Source: Clostridium thermosuccinogenes (GTDB taxonomy: Bacteria > Bacillota > Clostridia > Acetivibrionales > DSM-5807). Taken from it: a stretch of 64,000 nt of DNA. Of this stretch, positions 8,948-17,963 are shown piece by piece (within the stretch, counting starts at the first letter, position 1; each line of letters opens with the position of its first letter). Below the pieces are notes generated by a model. That model was not told the DNA's origin and made no database searches. It saw only the letters and a list, made by a program, of their open reading frames with translations. Location of the stretch: NCBI RefSeq assembly GCF_002896855.1, contig NZ_CP021850.1, positions 3,497,665-3,561,664 on the forward strand, written 5' to 3'. A program made the translations under genes and the position numbers.

Positions 8948-9622
8948 TCATCTCTGGGGAAGGAAAGATTCTATGTATACAATGTCATCCTTCACATATG
9001 CCATTTCCGGTACAAGAATGTTTCCGGAGCTTTTCCCATCCGGTGACCGGGTAATGACATCAGCTATTCGAAGCTGCATAGGCTGCAAGTTCAGGGCTAC
9101 GACTATTGCTTCCTTGTTTCCATCGGCTCCGGCGTGCACTATACCTCTAAGCGCTCCCACTACTACTACGTTCCCGTTGGCAATTACCTCTCCACCGGGA
9201 TTTACGTCTCCAATTACCACCAGGTTGCCTTTCGACTCAACCAATTGACCGGATCGTACAGTGCCCCTATAGAATTTTGCCGGACCTTCATCAATGCCTT
9301 TAAAATAGAACTTGTTTATTTTGATTTTCTTATGGCTTGGCGCGTATTCGACGGTTTCAGGAGCCTCCTGTATATCCTCTTCAATTTTCCTGATTTCAGC
9401 TCCCGACCTGCGCACTAATAGTTCAAGAATCCGGTTCTCTTCATCTTTTGTAAGCTTCTTTCCTCTGTACTTTACATTGAGGGATACTCCCTTAAAAAAT
9501 CTTCCTGCCGAATCTATTTTATTTGCTATCTGCTCCAAAATCGATTCAAAATCACTTTCTTCCTTCATTATTATAAATAAATCATTGACCGTAGCTTTGA
9601 ACATAACACTACTCTCAGGCAT
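8948..9622 (-). CDS. minC: MinC septum-site-determining inhibitor
   Basis: About 224 residues from the ATG chosen here. That ATG (reading MPESSVMFKATVNDL) follows a GGGTGG ribosome site, while the longer frame from 9688 overlaps mreD and lacks one. The N-terminal FtsZ-inhibiting domain covers about 1-85. A linker leads to the C-terminal beta-helix domain (about 115-215) with repeating hydrophobic-glycine rungs such as GNLVVIGDVNPGGEVIA and the conserved RGIVHAGADGN. The protein blocks FtsZ assembly when brought to the membrane by MinD. It is the last gene of the maf-radC-mreBCD-minC run. Confidence 0.93.
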   Translation of the reverse strand: MPESSVMFKATVNDLFIIMKEESDFESILEQIANKIDSAGRFFKGVSLNVKYRGKKLTKDEENRILELLVRRSGAEIRKIEEDIQEAPETVEYAPSHKKIKINKFYFKGIDEGPAKFYRGTVRSGQLVESKGNLVVIGDVNPGGEVIANGNVVVVGALRGIVHAGADGNKEAIVVALNLQPMQLRIADVITRSPDGKSSGNILVPEMAYVKDDIVYIESFLPQR

Positions 9623-9647
9623 TTGACAAGTCCCACCCTTTATATGC

Positions 9648-10163
9648 TTAATATTTTCTGGAAGCCCTTCCTGCATCCTCAAAAGCATAATGCAGCTTCA
9701 ACATTATTATGAACAGCGGAATGGATAAAACGCAGTTATAAACAGCTTCAGGCAAAATTACAGCCTTCAGGGGAAAGAGAAGGTCTCCCTTTCCTTTTAG
9801 AAAAATGCTGAAAAAGTACACGGTATATTCATATGTAAAAGTAGCAACAAAGGTAAAAAATACGGCAATCAGGAAGTTCTCCCTGTAAAGGCGCTTGTTG
9901 ACGGAACCTATTATGAGTCCGATATACATGCACAGCAGTGTATAAAATCCGATAAGTTTACCGGAAATTACATCCAGGCATAATCCGGACAGAAACCCAA
10001 TGACTGCTCCTTCCATATTGCCTCTGAGCAAGGCCGTCACCACAACAAACGCCAGCAAAAGATTCGGTTTTACATTAAATACTCTTATGTAGTCCAAAAC
10101 GGTGGATTGTATGAGCCCCAATACAAACAAACAAGCCGAATAGGCAACTATCTTTCTCCTCAT
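9648..10163 (-). CDS. mreD: MreD rod-shape-determining membrane protein
   Basis: A 171-residue polytopic membrane protein with five or six hydrophobic helices, matching the MreD family in length and position. It is part of the elongasome with MreC and MreB. Its start overlaps the mreC stop by four bases, so translation is coupled, and minC begins 25 bp after it. Sequence conservation in MreD is low, so gene context carries much of the assignment. Confidence 0.92.
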   Translation of the reverse strand: MRRKIVAYSACLFVLGLIQSTVLDYIRVFNVKPNLLLAFVVVTALLRGNMEGAVIGFLSGLCLDVISGKLIGFYTLLCMYIGLIIGSVNKRLYRENFLIAVFFTFVATFTYEYTVYFFSIFLKGKGDLLFPLKAVILPEAVYNCVLSIPLFIIMLKLHYAFEDAGRASRKY

Positions 10164-11011
10164 CTTTCTTCATTACCTGTCTCAATATTTTTTGTTTTAT
10201 CTACAAGGACGAAAACTTCTCTCAGCCTTCTGAAGTCGACTGCAGGTTCAACCACGGCATATCTGCTCAGTTCGGTGCTTCCCTGCCGGATTTCCTTCAC
10301 TTTTCCGATTAATATGCCTTTGGGAAATATTCCTCCCACTCCTGAAGTTTCAACGGTATCGCCCACCTTCAAATCCAATTCGACAGGTATGCGGTCCATC
10401 CTCAATAGCCCCTGATCCTTCAGTGTTATGTCACCGCGCACTATTACTATGTAATTGGAAACCATCGCGCTGACAGCGCTCTCCACATCAATTATGGAAA
10501 TTACTTTCGATGATAAGGGCCCGGTCTGGTAAACACTTCCAACAAGACCTTTGCTGGTTATGACGGGGGAATCTATTACCACTCCGTCCTTCGTTCCCGA
10601 GTCTATTGTGAAGATATTGAACCAGTTACCTACATCTTTTGCTATTATGTTTCCACCAATGCTTTCATAATCGCTAAATTGATCTTTCAGATTCAGGGTT
10701 TCCCTCAGCATCTTGTTTTCTTCCCTTAATCTGTTTAAATCCCTGCTATCTCTTTCCAGTTCATCCAGCTTTGCTCTTAATTCATCATTCTCCTTTTTCA
10801 GCTGCTTCATATCCTCAAAATATGTAAATATACCCCCTACCTTGCTTTCCAGAAAGGCAACGGCTTTCTGAAAGGGATTCAGAGGCGTACCAAGAGCGTT
10901 TCCCACAGTGTTCACTGCACTGCCCGCCCTTGAGGATATACCTATAATAACCAGCACTGTTATGGTCACCAGTGCCAATATGAATAATTTACTCTTAAAA
11001 AGGCGCAACAA
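10160..11011 (-). CDS. mreC: MreC rod-shape-determining protein
   Basis: A 283-residue membrane-anchored scaffold with an N-terminal transmembrane helix (about 8-26), a coiled coil rich in Lys, Glu and Leu (about 65-110), and a C-terminal double beta-barrel region containing IIAKDVGNWFN and GLVGSVYQTGP. It links cytoplasmic MreB to the periplasmic synthesis machinery for lateral cell wall. The start lies 16 bp after the mreB stop and the end overlaps mreD. Confidence 0.94.
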   Translation of the reverse strand: MLRLFKSKLFILALVTITVLVIIGISSRAGSAVNTVGNALGTPLNPFQKAVAFLESKVGGIFTYFEDMKQLKKENDELRAKLDELERDSRDLNRLREENKMLRETLNLKDQFSDYESIGGNIIAKDVGNWFNIFTIDSGTKDGVVIDSPVITSKGLVGSVYQTGPLSSKVISIIDVESAVSAMVSNYIVIVRGDITLKDQGLLRMDRIPVELDLKVGDTVETSGVGGIFPKGILIGKVKEIRQGSTELSRYAVVEPAVDFRRLREVFVLVDKTKNIETGNEER

Positions 11012-11027
11012 AGGATTTGTCTCCCTT

Positions 11028-12050
11028 CTACTTCAGCTTTTTAGGAGAAATAAGTACCTTTTTCAGCACTTCAATTTCGTCAAGCACTTTACCTGCGCCC
11101 AATGCAACACAGTCCAGAGGATTTTCCGCTACGGAAACCGGCATGCCTGTTTCCTCATTTATCAATCTGTCCAGTCCGCTCAATAGCGCTCCTCCGCCTG
11201 TAAGCATGATTCCTTTGTCCATAATGTCCGCTGCAAGCTCCGGCGGCGTCTTTTCCAATGTGAATTTTATTGAATCAACAATAGCGTTTATAGGCTCTTT
11301 TAAAGCTTCGTTTATTTCGGAGGACGTAATAACTATATTCTTTGGAAGTCCCGTTATCAAATCCCTTCCTCTGACTTCAATGGATTCCTCCTTAGGCTTT
11401 GGATAAGCACCTCCGATGCTCATTTTTATATCCTCGGCTGTTCTTTCCCCTATCATTAAATTATATTCTTTTTTAACATAGTGCACAATAGCCTCATCCA
11501 ACTCATCCCCGGCTATTCTCAAGGACTTGCTGGTAACAATTCCTCCCAGGGAAATAACGGCAACCTCACTGGTACCTCCCCCTATGTCAACCACCATACT
11601 GCCTGAGGGTTCCTCCACCGGAAGGTTTGCTCCTATTGCCGCTGCCATAGGCTCTTCTATCAGGTACGCTTCCTTGGCACCTGCCTGAAGAGTAGCTTCC
11701 TCCACTGCCCTTTTTTCCACCTCCGTGACTCCCGAAGGCACGCATATAACTACTCTAGGTTTGCTGAACAGCGCTTTTGGTGCTGCTTTATTAATGAAGT
11801 ATTTCAGCATGCTCTGGGTTACGTCATAATCTGCAATAACCCCATCCTTCATAGGTCTTATGGCGACAATATTGCCCGGAGTCCTGCCTATCATCTCCTT
11901 GGCTGCATCCCCTACTGCCAGTATTTCGCCGGTTTTTACGTTAATTGCTACAACAGAAGGTTCTCTAAGGACAATACCTTTGCCCTTCACATGAACTAAT
12001 GTATTGGCGGTTCCCAAATCAATTCCTATATCTCTGGAAAATAAGCTCAT
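11028..12050 (-). CDS. mreB: MreB actin-like cytoskeletal protein
   Basis: A 340-residue actin-fold ATPase with the phosphate-1 motif DLGTANT (11-17), the phosphate-2 motif [11 protein letters not shown] near 157-167 and the adenosine motif [10 protein letters not shown] near 287-297. It polymerises along the membrane and guides lateral wall synthesis. It is preceded by radC with a 33-bp gap and followed by mreC and mreD. Genus-typical length and intact motifs make this a confident call over the Mbl paralogue, helped by linkage to mreCD. Confidence 0.97.
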   Translation of the reverse strand: MSLFSRDIGIDLGTANTLVHVKGKGIVLREPSVVAINVKTGEILAVGDAAKEMIGRTPGNIVAIRPMKDGVIADYDVTQSMLKYFINKAAPKALFSKPRVVICVPSGVTEVEKRAVEEATLQAGAKEAYLIEEPMAAAIGANLPVEEPSGSMVVDIGGGTSEVAVISLGGIVTSKSLRIAGDELDEAIVHYVKKEYNLMIGERTAEDIKMSIGGAYPKPKEESIEVRGRDLITGLPKNIVITSSEINEALKEPINAIVDSIKFTLEKTPPELAADIMDKGIMLTGGGALLSGLDRLINEETGMPVSVAENPLDCVALGAGKVLDEIEVLKKVLISPKKLK

Positions 12051-12083
12051 ATTCTTCTCCTCTTCCTTTTACAAAATTCTGTC

Positions 12084-12791
12084 CTACATCAATCCTTTTT
12101 CTTTAAGACTTACATATCTTCCATCCCCGATTATTACATGGTCCAGAACCTTTATTCCCAATATTTTACCACTGTCTACAAGTCTTAAGGTAGTATCCAC
12201 ATCTTCGGTACTCGGTTCAGGATCTCCGCTGGGATGATTATGTACAAACAAAAGGCCTGCACACCCACTTTTAACCGCTTCGCTGAAGACTTCCCTAGGA
12301 TGCACTATTGAAGCCGTAAGGCTTCCGACGGAAATGTCCATACACCTTATCATATGGTTCTTGGCATTAAGCAGAATTACTTTGAATACTTCCTTTTTTA
12401 AATGTCTCATTTCCTCCATCAAAAGCTTGCTTACATCTTCCGGTGTTTTTATAACAACCCTTTTGCCGGAAGTGTAAGTCGATGACATTCTTTTGGACAA
12501 TTCTGCCAACGCTTTTATTTGAATAGCTTTGACCCTGCCTATGCCATTTATTCTTCTCAGCTCTTCTAAGCCTATGTCATGCAAGAAGGCCAGCCCTTTA
12601 TTGGACTTGTCCTGTTTTAGTATTCTCTGGGCAAGAGCAACGGAAGTTTCATTCCTGCTGCCCGTTTTTATAATTATTGCCAACAGTTCTGCATTTGAAA
12701 GCATTTCCGGGCCATATTCCTCCAATTTCTCATATGGCCTTTCACATACAGGCAAATCCTTCATTTTCAATCTATAGTTAACATCGGGCAT
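12084..12791 (-). CDS. radC: RadC-family JAB/JAMM-domain protein
   Basis: A 235-residue protein with an N-terminal helix-hairpin-helix region (LRRINGIGRVKAIQIKAL) and a C-terminal JAMM metal-binding motif HNHPSGDPEPSTED. Once thought to be a DNA repair protein, its true role is unclear; the motif predicts a zinc metallo-hydrolase. It sits between maf and mreB with short gaps on both sides, the usual arrangement in Firmicutes. Confidence 0.95.
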   Translation of the reverse strand: MPDVNYRLKMKDLPVCERPYEKLEEYGPEMLSNAELLAIIIKTGSRNETSVALAQRILKQDKSNKGLAFLHDIGLEELRRINGIGRVKAIQIKALAELSKRMSSTYTSGKRVVIKTPEDVSKLLMEEMRHLKKEVFKVILLNAKNHMIRCMDISVGSLTASIVHPREVFSEAVKSGCAGLLFVHNHPSGDPEPSTEDVDTTLRLVDSGKILGIKVLDHVIIGDGRYVSLKEKGLM

Positions 12792-12824
12792 ATCTTAAGC
12801 TTCCTCCCAGTCATTTCAACTGTA

Positions 12825-13409
12825 CTAAAGCAATCTTACTCCGAAATTCTCCAGCATGGTGCCCAGCTTCATAAGAGGAAGTCCCACTACATTGAAATAA
12901 CAGCCTTCAATAGCTTCAACAAGCAGTGCACCCATCCCCTGGACGCCGTAAGCTCCGGCTTTATCCATGGGCTCCTTGGTGCGGATATATGAATATATTA
13001 CATCATCCGTCATGCTTCTCATCTTTACCCTGGTCTTTACATGGTCCTTAAGGCTTACCATGTCCCCGGCATTTATGATGGTGACTCCTGTGATCACTTC
13101 ATGCCAGCTTCCCTGCAAGCGTTTTAGCATTTCATAAGCTTCTGCCTCATCCCGGGGCTTTCCCAAAACACCATCCTTGACAACAATGGTGTCAGCTCCG
13201 ATAACAAGGCAGTCCCTTTTCAGCTGCTCTGCTATATAAAGCGCCTTGCTGTAAGACAACTCCTCAGCTAAAACTTCAGGCTCCCAGCTTACATCTATTT
13301 TCTCTTCTATATTTGAAGGCATAACACTAAAAGCTATACCTACCCGCTTCAATAGTTCGGAACGTCTGGGAGAAGCCGATGCAAGAACAATTTCCTTCAT
13401 AACAGCCAA
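12825..13409 (-). CDS. maf: Maf-family nucleoside triphosphate pyrophosphatase
   Basis: A 194-residue Maf/YhdE-type house-cleaning enzyme that hydrolyses non-canonical or modified dNTP/UTP to monophosphates. Family markers are the N-terminal loop ASASPRRSELL, GADTIV near residue 70, GKPRDEAEAYEML near 90, and the segment KEPMDKAGAYGVQG near 145-160. The TTG start at 13409 is preceded by AAGGGAG at ideal distance; the in-frame ATG three codons later is too far from it. This gene opens the maf-radC-mreBCD-minC run. A possible promoter is TATAAT near 13530 on the minus strand, with a weak -35. Confidence 0.94.
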   Translation of the reverse strand: MAVMKEIVLASASPRRSELLKRVGIAFSVMPSNIEEKIDVSWEPEVLAEELSYSKALYIAEQLKRDCLVIGADTIVVKDGVLGKPRDEAEAYEMLKRLQGSWHEVITGVTIINAGDMVSLKDHVKTRVKMRSMTDDVIYSYIRTKEPMDKAGAYGVQGMGALLVEAIEGCYFNVVGLPLMKLGTMLENFGVRLL

Positions 13410-13608
13410 AATCAGCTCCCTTTTAGCCCATCCTCCGGGAAAACAGCTTGCTCAAGGCAGGCAGCAATCCCTTTGACGTTTTCAATAGCATAAAATCCTT
13501 TTTCTTAAATTTCTACAATTTTTTATTCTATTTTATTATACTACTCAAAAAAATACAATTAAATAGTATTTAAATTTTAAAGCCCTATTGCATAAAAGAA
13601 AATATCTT

Positions 13609-14547
13609 TCATTGCCTCAGGTTGGTCTGGGGTCTTGCAGCATTGTCATGCCCGAAGGCTTCAATACCGCTTCTTTGTTCCAGGGATTTCTTTACCTTCG
13701 GCATTATTATGCCTATGCTGTCGATTATTTTGCTCACTTCACCCGTGCTCAAGCTGTTTATGTCTTCGGCCTCAAAACCGCTTTGCCTTATTACCTCCTT
13801 CATTACCGTGCCATCATATGGGTCAGCTCCAAGGTTTTTGATTTTTGCTTTCAGATAATTTATCTGCCTTTCAGTGGCCTTTTTCGGAGCAGCAGTCTGG
13901 ACGCTTCCGCTCTTATCCTGTGTTGCCTCTATTTTTTTCTGTACTGCAGAGAATTCTTCATCCAACAATCTTGCCTCTCCCGGATAGAGCCAGTCGTTTT
14001 CACCCATCAGCTTCCTTATGACCCTGTCGCATGCCCCTGTGATGGTTTTTTCCAGGCCGAATTCCTTGTCATCAAGGAGATCTTTTCCGATTTCAAAAAG
14101 CTCCCAGTCGGAGAGAACAAACTGGGGATTCTCCCAAGCGACCTCTTTTCTGCTTTCCTTTGCCGTCCTGCCTTTTCCATCCTTGATGCCGTTTTTTGAT
14201 TGTATCCTTTCGGCAAGATACTGCTGGTACCTGTTATAATAATCTATCTGCTTTCCATCGGTTATAACCTGCCCGCTTTGCATGTGCCTTCCCCTTACCT
14301 TGACCAGCAAAGCAGGAAGGCTTATAAATCCCAGGCCCGGAAATTCTGCGCCATTATCTTTCAACTGGTTAACCTCGATATCCTCTATGGAAATACCCTT
14401 TTCCCTGGCTTTTTTGAAAAGCCCTTCGGCCTTATAACGCAATTCTCCTCCAATGCCCTTGTAAAAATCCTTTTCCGTATTATACACAACCTCTGTCTCA
14501 CCGGCTTCATTTTCCTCCGAACCGGACCCGGTAACAAAATCATCCAT
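13609..14547 (-). CDS. Conserved hypothetical protein with recombination-protein-like C-terminus
   Basis: I do not recognise a named family for this 312-residue acidic soluble protein. The N-terminal half (45-135) has a compact alpha/beta-looking block containing FPGLGFISLPALLVKVRGR. The middle is charged (ESRKEVAWENPQFVLSDWELFEIG). The C-terminal part (about 230-285) contains ATERQINYLKAKIKNLG and a later LSTGEVSKIIDSI, the spacing of a small helical module seen at the C-terminus of several phage and mobile-element DNA-binding or recombination proteins. That likeness is my inference. It is a monocistron convergent with nothing, facing away from mecA, and is preceded by an AAGGAGGGG site. Confidence 0.7.
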   Translation of the reverse strand: MDDFVTGSGSEENEAGETEVVYNTEKDFYKGIGGELRYKAEGLFKKAREKGISIEDIEVNQLKDNGAEFPGLGFISLPALLVKVRGRHMQSGQVITDGKQIDYYNRYQQYLAERIQSKNGIKDGKGRTAKESRKEVAWENPQFVLSDWELFEIGKDLLDDKEFGLEKTITGACDRVIRKLMGENDWLYPGEARLLDEEFSAVQKKIEATQDKSGSVQTAAPKKATERQINYLKAKIKNLGADPYDGTVMKEVIRQSGFEAEDINSLSTGEVSKIIDSIGIIMPKVKKSLEQRSGIEAFGHDNAARPQTNLRQ

Positions 14548-14720
14548 ATTGCAAAGCCCCTCCTTTCAAATAATAGTTTTTATTTATTATTTGAGCAAGT
14601 CAGTTAATTTACAATAGTTTTTATTTCATTATCAGGAAAAGGTATTCATTTCTTTACATAAGGTTGTAAAAATTTTTATACTTCTCTTTTCCTGTAACTA
14701 TTAGTATAATATAATAAAGC

Positions 14721-14749
14721 TTGTTACAATTATATTGTTCGCATATAAA
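14721..14749 (+). promoter_or_regulatory. Promoter of mecA
   Basis: TTGTTA (14721-14726), a 17-bp spacer and TATAAA (14744-14749) lie 23 bp upstream of the mecA start, giving a very short leader. Confidence 0.5.
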
Positions 14750-14772
14750 ATTAATGGAATCGTGGTGATTTT

Positions 14773-15402
14773 ATGAAAATTGAAAGAATAGGGGAGAATA
14801 AAATAAAAATTACTATATCTATGGATGACCTGGAAGAAAGAAATATAGATTTGACTTCTTTAAATTATAATTCCCCGGCAGCTCAGGAGTTGTTCTGGGA
14901 TATGATGGAAGAGGCCGAAGCCCAGTTCGGGTTCGATTTGTCGGACTCACAGCTGGTAATAGAGCCTGTACCTGATTCCGATACCGGTTTTATAATAATG
15001 ATAACCAAAGTGGACGATGACGAAGAGAGTTTTGAATCTATACAGAAATATATAAAGAACAGATTTAAAAGAAACGATCTCAAAGCAAAAAAGAGAAACC
15101 GCAAGGTTTATTCTTCTCTGCTCATTTATTCCTTCAGGGAGTTTGATGACTTGTGCGAGCTGTGCAAGAAAATCAGCTCCATGTACTGCGGGGACAGTTC
15201 GGTGTATAAGTTGAAAGGCATCTATTATCTGGCTCTTACCCGGAACTGTTTTACCGCAGGAGATGCAAAGATGCTGGAAGCACTCCTGGGAGAGTATGGC
15301 CGCAAGGTGCACAATCCGGGATTCTTTGAAGGCTATTTGAATGAATATGGGGAAACAGTGATTGATCATAACTCCATAGAAGTGATAAATAAATATTTCT
15401 AA
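14773..15402 (+). CDS. mecA: MecA adaptor protein for ClpC
   Basis: A 209-residue adaptor that, in Bacillus, brings substrates such as ComK to ClpC-ClpP for proteolysis. The N-terminal domain opens MKIERIGENKIKITIS and contains the conserved DLEERNIDLTSL block. An acidic and then basic linker (100-112) leads to the C-terminal ClpC-binding domain with FREFDDLCELCK and GKVHNPG-like segments. Length fits the family. It is monocistronic, with its own promoter and two hairpins after the stop. Confidence 0.9.
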   Translation: MKIERIGENKIKITISMDDLEERNIDLTSLNYNSPAAQELFWDMMEEAEAQFGFDLSDSQLVIEPVPDSDTGFIIMITKVDDDEESFESIQKYIKNRFKRNDLKAKKRNRKVYSSLLIYSFREFDDLCELCKKISSMYCGDSSVYKLKGIYYLALTRNCFTAGDAKMLEALLGEYGRKVHNPGFFEGYLNEYGETVIDHNSIEVINKYF

Positions 15403-15403
15403 A

Positions 15404-15429
15404 AACCAGCAACTTATTTGTTGCTGGTT
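15404..15429 (+). terminator. First hairpin after mecA
   Basis: AACCAGCAAC (15404-15413) pairs perfectly with GTTGCTGGTT (15420-15429) around a 6-nt loop, directly after the mecA stop. The T-run is poor. Confidence 0.6.
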
Positions 15430-15442
15430 CAGATTATTAACC

Positions 15443-15480
15443 AACCACCAAGTTAAGTTGCCGACTTGGTGGTTTTTACT
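15443..15480 (+). terminator. Second hairpin, Rho-independent terminator after mecA
   Basis: AACCACCAAGT (15443-15453) pairs with ACTTGGTGGTT (15464-15474), followed by a T-rich tail. The tandem arrangement should stop transcription before the convergent vanW-like gene. Confidence 0.8.
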
Positions 15481-15644
15481 TTTATTCATATAATTCTCTA
15501 AGCTAAGGTATGATTTATAATTTAATTTGCTTTTATCTAAAATCAGCTTGATCCAAAATAAATTACTCCTGGACTTTATTTGCATTTGCCATCTGTCGTT
15601 TCGATAAAGAGCCTTCTTTTCTTTTATCCATATTTGACCTTCTA

Positions 15645-17018
15645 TTATTTCAATCCGGTATCCTCTTCCCATTTTGTATCGGGTCCGATTTCCACGACTT
15701 TGTCAATGGCGTCGTATTTGTCATTATACAAAAACTCTCGTCCTACCTCTTTTCCGTCTTTTTGCATTACCCTGTATACATTAACCTTTAATCCTTCCCT
15801 TCCCGGGAAGACCACTCTTTTCTCGCCTTGTTGGAGCTGCCGGCTTTCCACGTTCACCACGGCAGGTGAAAACCTCTGGATCACTTCGGTTTCTATCCTG
15901 TAATCCCGATCATCTCCGATTTCATCATTTCCGACAATGCTCACCGTAATCCTGTTATCTGCAACCTCGGCGAAAATAAACAATTTGGACTTAAGGCTGT
16001 TTTTAAACCTTAGATCCATTTCTCCTTCCAGGATTCTTGCATCCAAGCCTGGTTCCATATAATCAACCACCTCACCGTGAGGAGTCCTCACAATGCCGGA
16101 GTGGTCGATGCCAGCCATAAGCACGGCTTTATACAGCGTAGAAGCTACAATATTATATCCTTCATCATCTTCCTTTGCCGGACTTCCCATTTGGTTAAGG
16201 CACCGGTTAAAGGAGAAAGTATCGTCTTCAGCACCGCAAGCTTCCACGACAACTCCGTTTATCGCCTTGGCTGCAAGCACGGCAGAATTTATGTACGACT
16301 GGGAGCTAATATCTGTGGAACACTGGGAAATTATCAAATCCGCATCCTCAAAAAACCCGGAGGTATATTGGGGATGAACAACTTTCACCTCATAATTATC
16401 CGAAACGTTAAACTCTATAAGAGAATCGGGCAAATTTCCCATTTGAGCCTTAAGTTTGTTAATTGCATTATCCACATCGAGGGTTATCCCTGAAGAACCG
16501 TCCTTCTTTACAACTTTTCCGTCCTTAATATATACTGCTGCATTGACAGGCTCAGTGTTGACAGCCTTAGCAATTTCGGACACTTTTACTCTCAGCTTTC
16601 CTTCATTATAGTTGATGACCGGTCCTATCTGATTTCTGGTGCCATAAAAAAAACAACCGTTAATTACCCCCAGCACCCTATGGACGAAATCCTTTCCAAA
16701 GGCATTGCAGGCTGTTTCCATGCCGTTAATGGATGCATCTATTTCACCATAATCAATTTTGAATTCCCTTTTCCCGTCAAGCTTTATCGTAATACTGCCG
16801 CCATGCAAAATACCCTCGTAATATTGTGAAACTTTCTTCGCTGCTTCCTCACGGCTTAAAGAACTTATGTTTATACTTCCTACATATGTATTTGAGGGAA
16901 TTTTATTTTCATATAATAAAAATATTGCCATGAGACCGAAGAAAATGGCAAGTGTTGTCTGAAAAGCCAAAAACAGGAATAGATTTTTCAGATTTCCAAG
17001 CTCAATCACCTTCTTCAC
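15645..17018 (-). CDS. VanW/G5-domain membrane-anchored envelope protein
   Basis: A 457-residue protein with an N-terminal signal-anchor helix (about 11-34), a putative peptidoglycan-binding-4-type region (about 50-200, containing YVGSINISSLSREEAAKKV), the VanW core (about 215-350, with FSFNRCLNQMG and ASTLYKAVLMAGI) and a C-terminal G5-like region. It should face the cell wall. VanW proteins are named from vancomycin-resistance clusters, but most, like this one, lie far from such genes and have no proven function. The promoterless-looking gap to the upstream PRC-barrel gene is only 38 bp, so they are probably co-transcribed. Confidence 0.85.
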   Translation of the reverse strand: MKKVIELGNLKNLFLFLAFQTTLAIFFGLMAIFLLYENKIPSNTYVGSINISSLSREEAAKKVSQYYEGILHGGSITIKLDGKREFKIDYGEIDASINGMETACNAFGKDFVHRVLGVINGCFFYGTRNQIGPVINYNEGKLRVKVSEIAKAVNTEPVNAAVYIKDGKVVKKDGSSGITLDVDNAINKLKAQMGNLPDSLIEFNVSDNYEVKVVHPQYTSGFFEDADLIISQCSTDISSQSYINSAVLAAKAINGVVVEACGAEDDTFSFNRCLNQMGSPAKEDDEGYNIVASTLYKAVLMAGIDHSGIVRTPHGEVVDYMEPGLDARILEGEMDLRFKNSLKSKLFIFAEVADNRITVSIVGNDEIGDDRDYRIETEVIQRFSPAVVNVESRQLQQGEKRVVFPGREGLKVNVYRVMQKDGKEVGREFLYNDKYDAIDKVVEIGPDTKWEEDTGLK

Positions 17019-17056
17019 TCCTGCTCAAAAAAGGGTTTCCTCATATGTATAATCTG

Positions 17057-17911
17057 TTATGCCTTATTGTTCATTGCCAGGTCTATCAGCTTGCCCTCCT
17101 GCGTTGCTTTGCTTATTATCTCTTCCGTGATGTCCATACCCTCGCTGACTATAATATTCCCAAGGCTATCGGTTATAGTTTTCGTAGCCTTTCTTCCCTT
17201 TAAATATTGAATCTGTTTTTCTTTAAACAGGCCGGCTGCATTATCCTGATATGCTTCCGGTGAATTGCTGTTGTTATTCACTGATAGCAGCTCGCTGGTA
17301 TTTTCCGGCGCACCAGGCATTTCCGGACTGACGCCTGTTATTACAGCCTCATCAGAAAACTCTAGATTTTTTTTTTCAGCATCTGCTGCCGCTTTTTCCG
17401 ACATCAGCTGTTCTGCATCATTCAACAGGGTTTCTTCAACATTCTCCGCTACAACTATAAGATTTTTTCCGAAAGTTATGACACTTTCCCTGGGAATAAT
17501 CTTTATCTGTTCCTCAGCTGCATTGGAAATAAACTCAAGGCCAGCAATGCTGCACCGATTGTCTTCATCGATAAATATATCTCCCGTCTCTCCTATCAGT
17601 CTTCCTTTTTTTGTGAGAATCCTGGTGTTTTTCACTTTGACATCCTTTTGAAGAAGGTCGACAGCAGCAGGCATTTTGCTTATTTCCTCCATATCACTGC
17701 TGTTTTCAATTGTAAGGGCATATCCTCCTATACCAAGCACCTTTTCGGTGGGAATGACACTGGCTCCTAAAATCTGCGTACCGTTATCTACAATGACAAA
17801 ATCCACGGCACCCTTTTCCGCGTTAACAACCAGTTCCTTCACCTTTCCCACTTCCGAACCGTCACAGATACTTATAACAGGTAAACCTATCACCTCTTGA
17901 GTTTTTTTCAT
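17057..17911 (-). CDS. PRC-barrel domain protein
   Basis: A 284-residue soluble protein with two PRC-barrel-like domains: residues 1-80 (GLPVISICDGSEVGKVKELVVN) and about 92-165 (TKKGRLIGETGDIFIDED). A low-complexity linker rich in Ala, Asn, Pro and Ser follows, then a C-terminal segment (235-284) with QIQYLKGRKATKTITDSLGNIIV, which resembles a third short barrel strand set. PRC barrels mediate protein or RNA contacts in many settings. In clostridia such proteins often accompany envelope or sporulation genes, but no specific role can be assigned. It lies between the TPR membrane protein and the VanW protein on one strand. Confidence 0.82.
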   Translation of the reverse strand: MKKTQEVIGLPVISICDGSEVGKVKELVVNAEKGAVDFVIVDNGTQILGASVIPTEKVLGIGGYALTIENSSDMEEISKMPAAVDLLQKDVKVKNTRILTKKGRLIGETGDIFIDEDNRCSIAGLEFISNAAEEQIKIIPRESVITFGKNLIVVAENVEETLLNDAEQLMSEKAAADAEKKNLEFSDEAVITGVSPEMPGAPENTSELLSVNNNSNSPEAYQDNAAGLFKEKQIQYLKGRKATKTITDSLGNIIVSEGMDITEEIISKATQEGKLIDLAMNNKA

Positions 17912-17963
17912 TTACTCCCACACCCCTTCATATATATCAAATATGATCACGTCCAACAGAATC

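Noticed and set aside
14947-15672. A 241-residue minus-strand frame opposite mecA
   Set aside because: It is the reverse of mecA and its two terminators; mecA itself has family motifs, a promoter and a start.
15645-17018. Vancomycin resistance based on the VanW similarity
   Set aside because: No vanH/A/X or vanRS genes are nearby, and VanW-domain proteins are common in clostridia without resistance.
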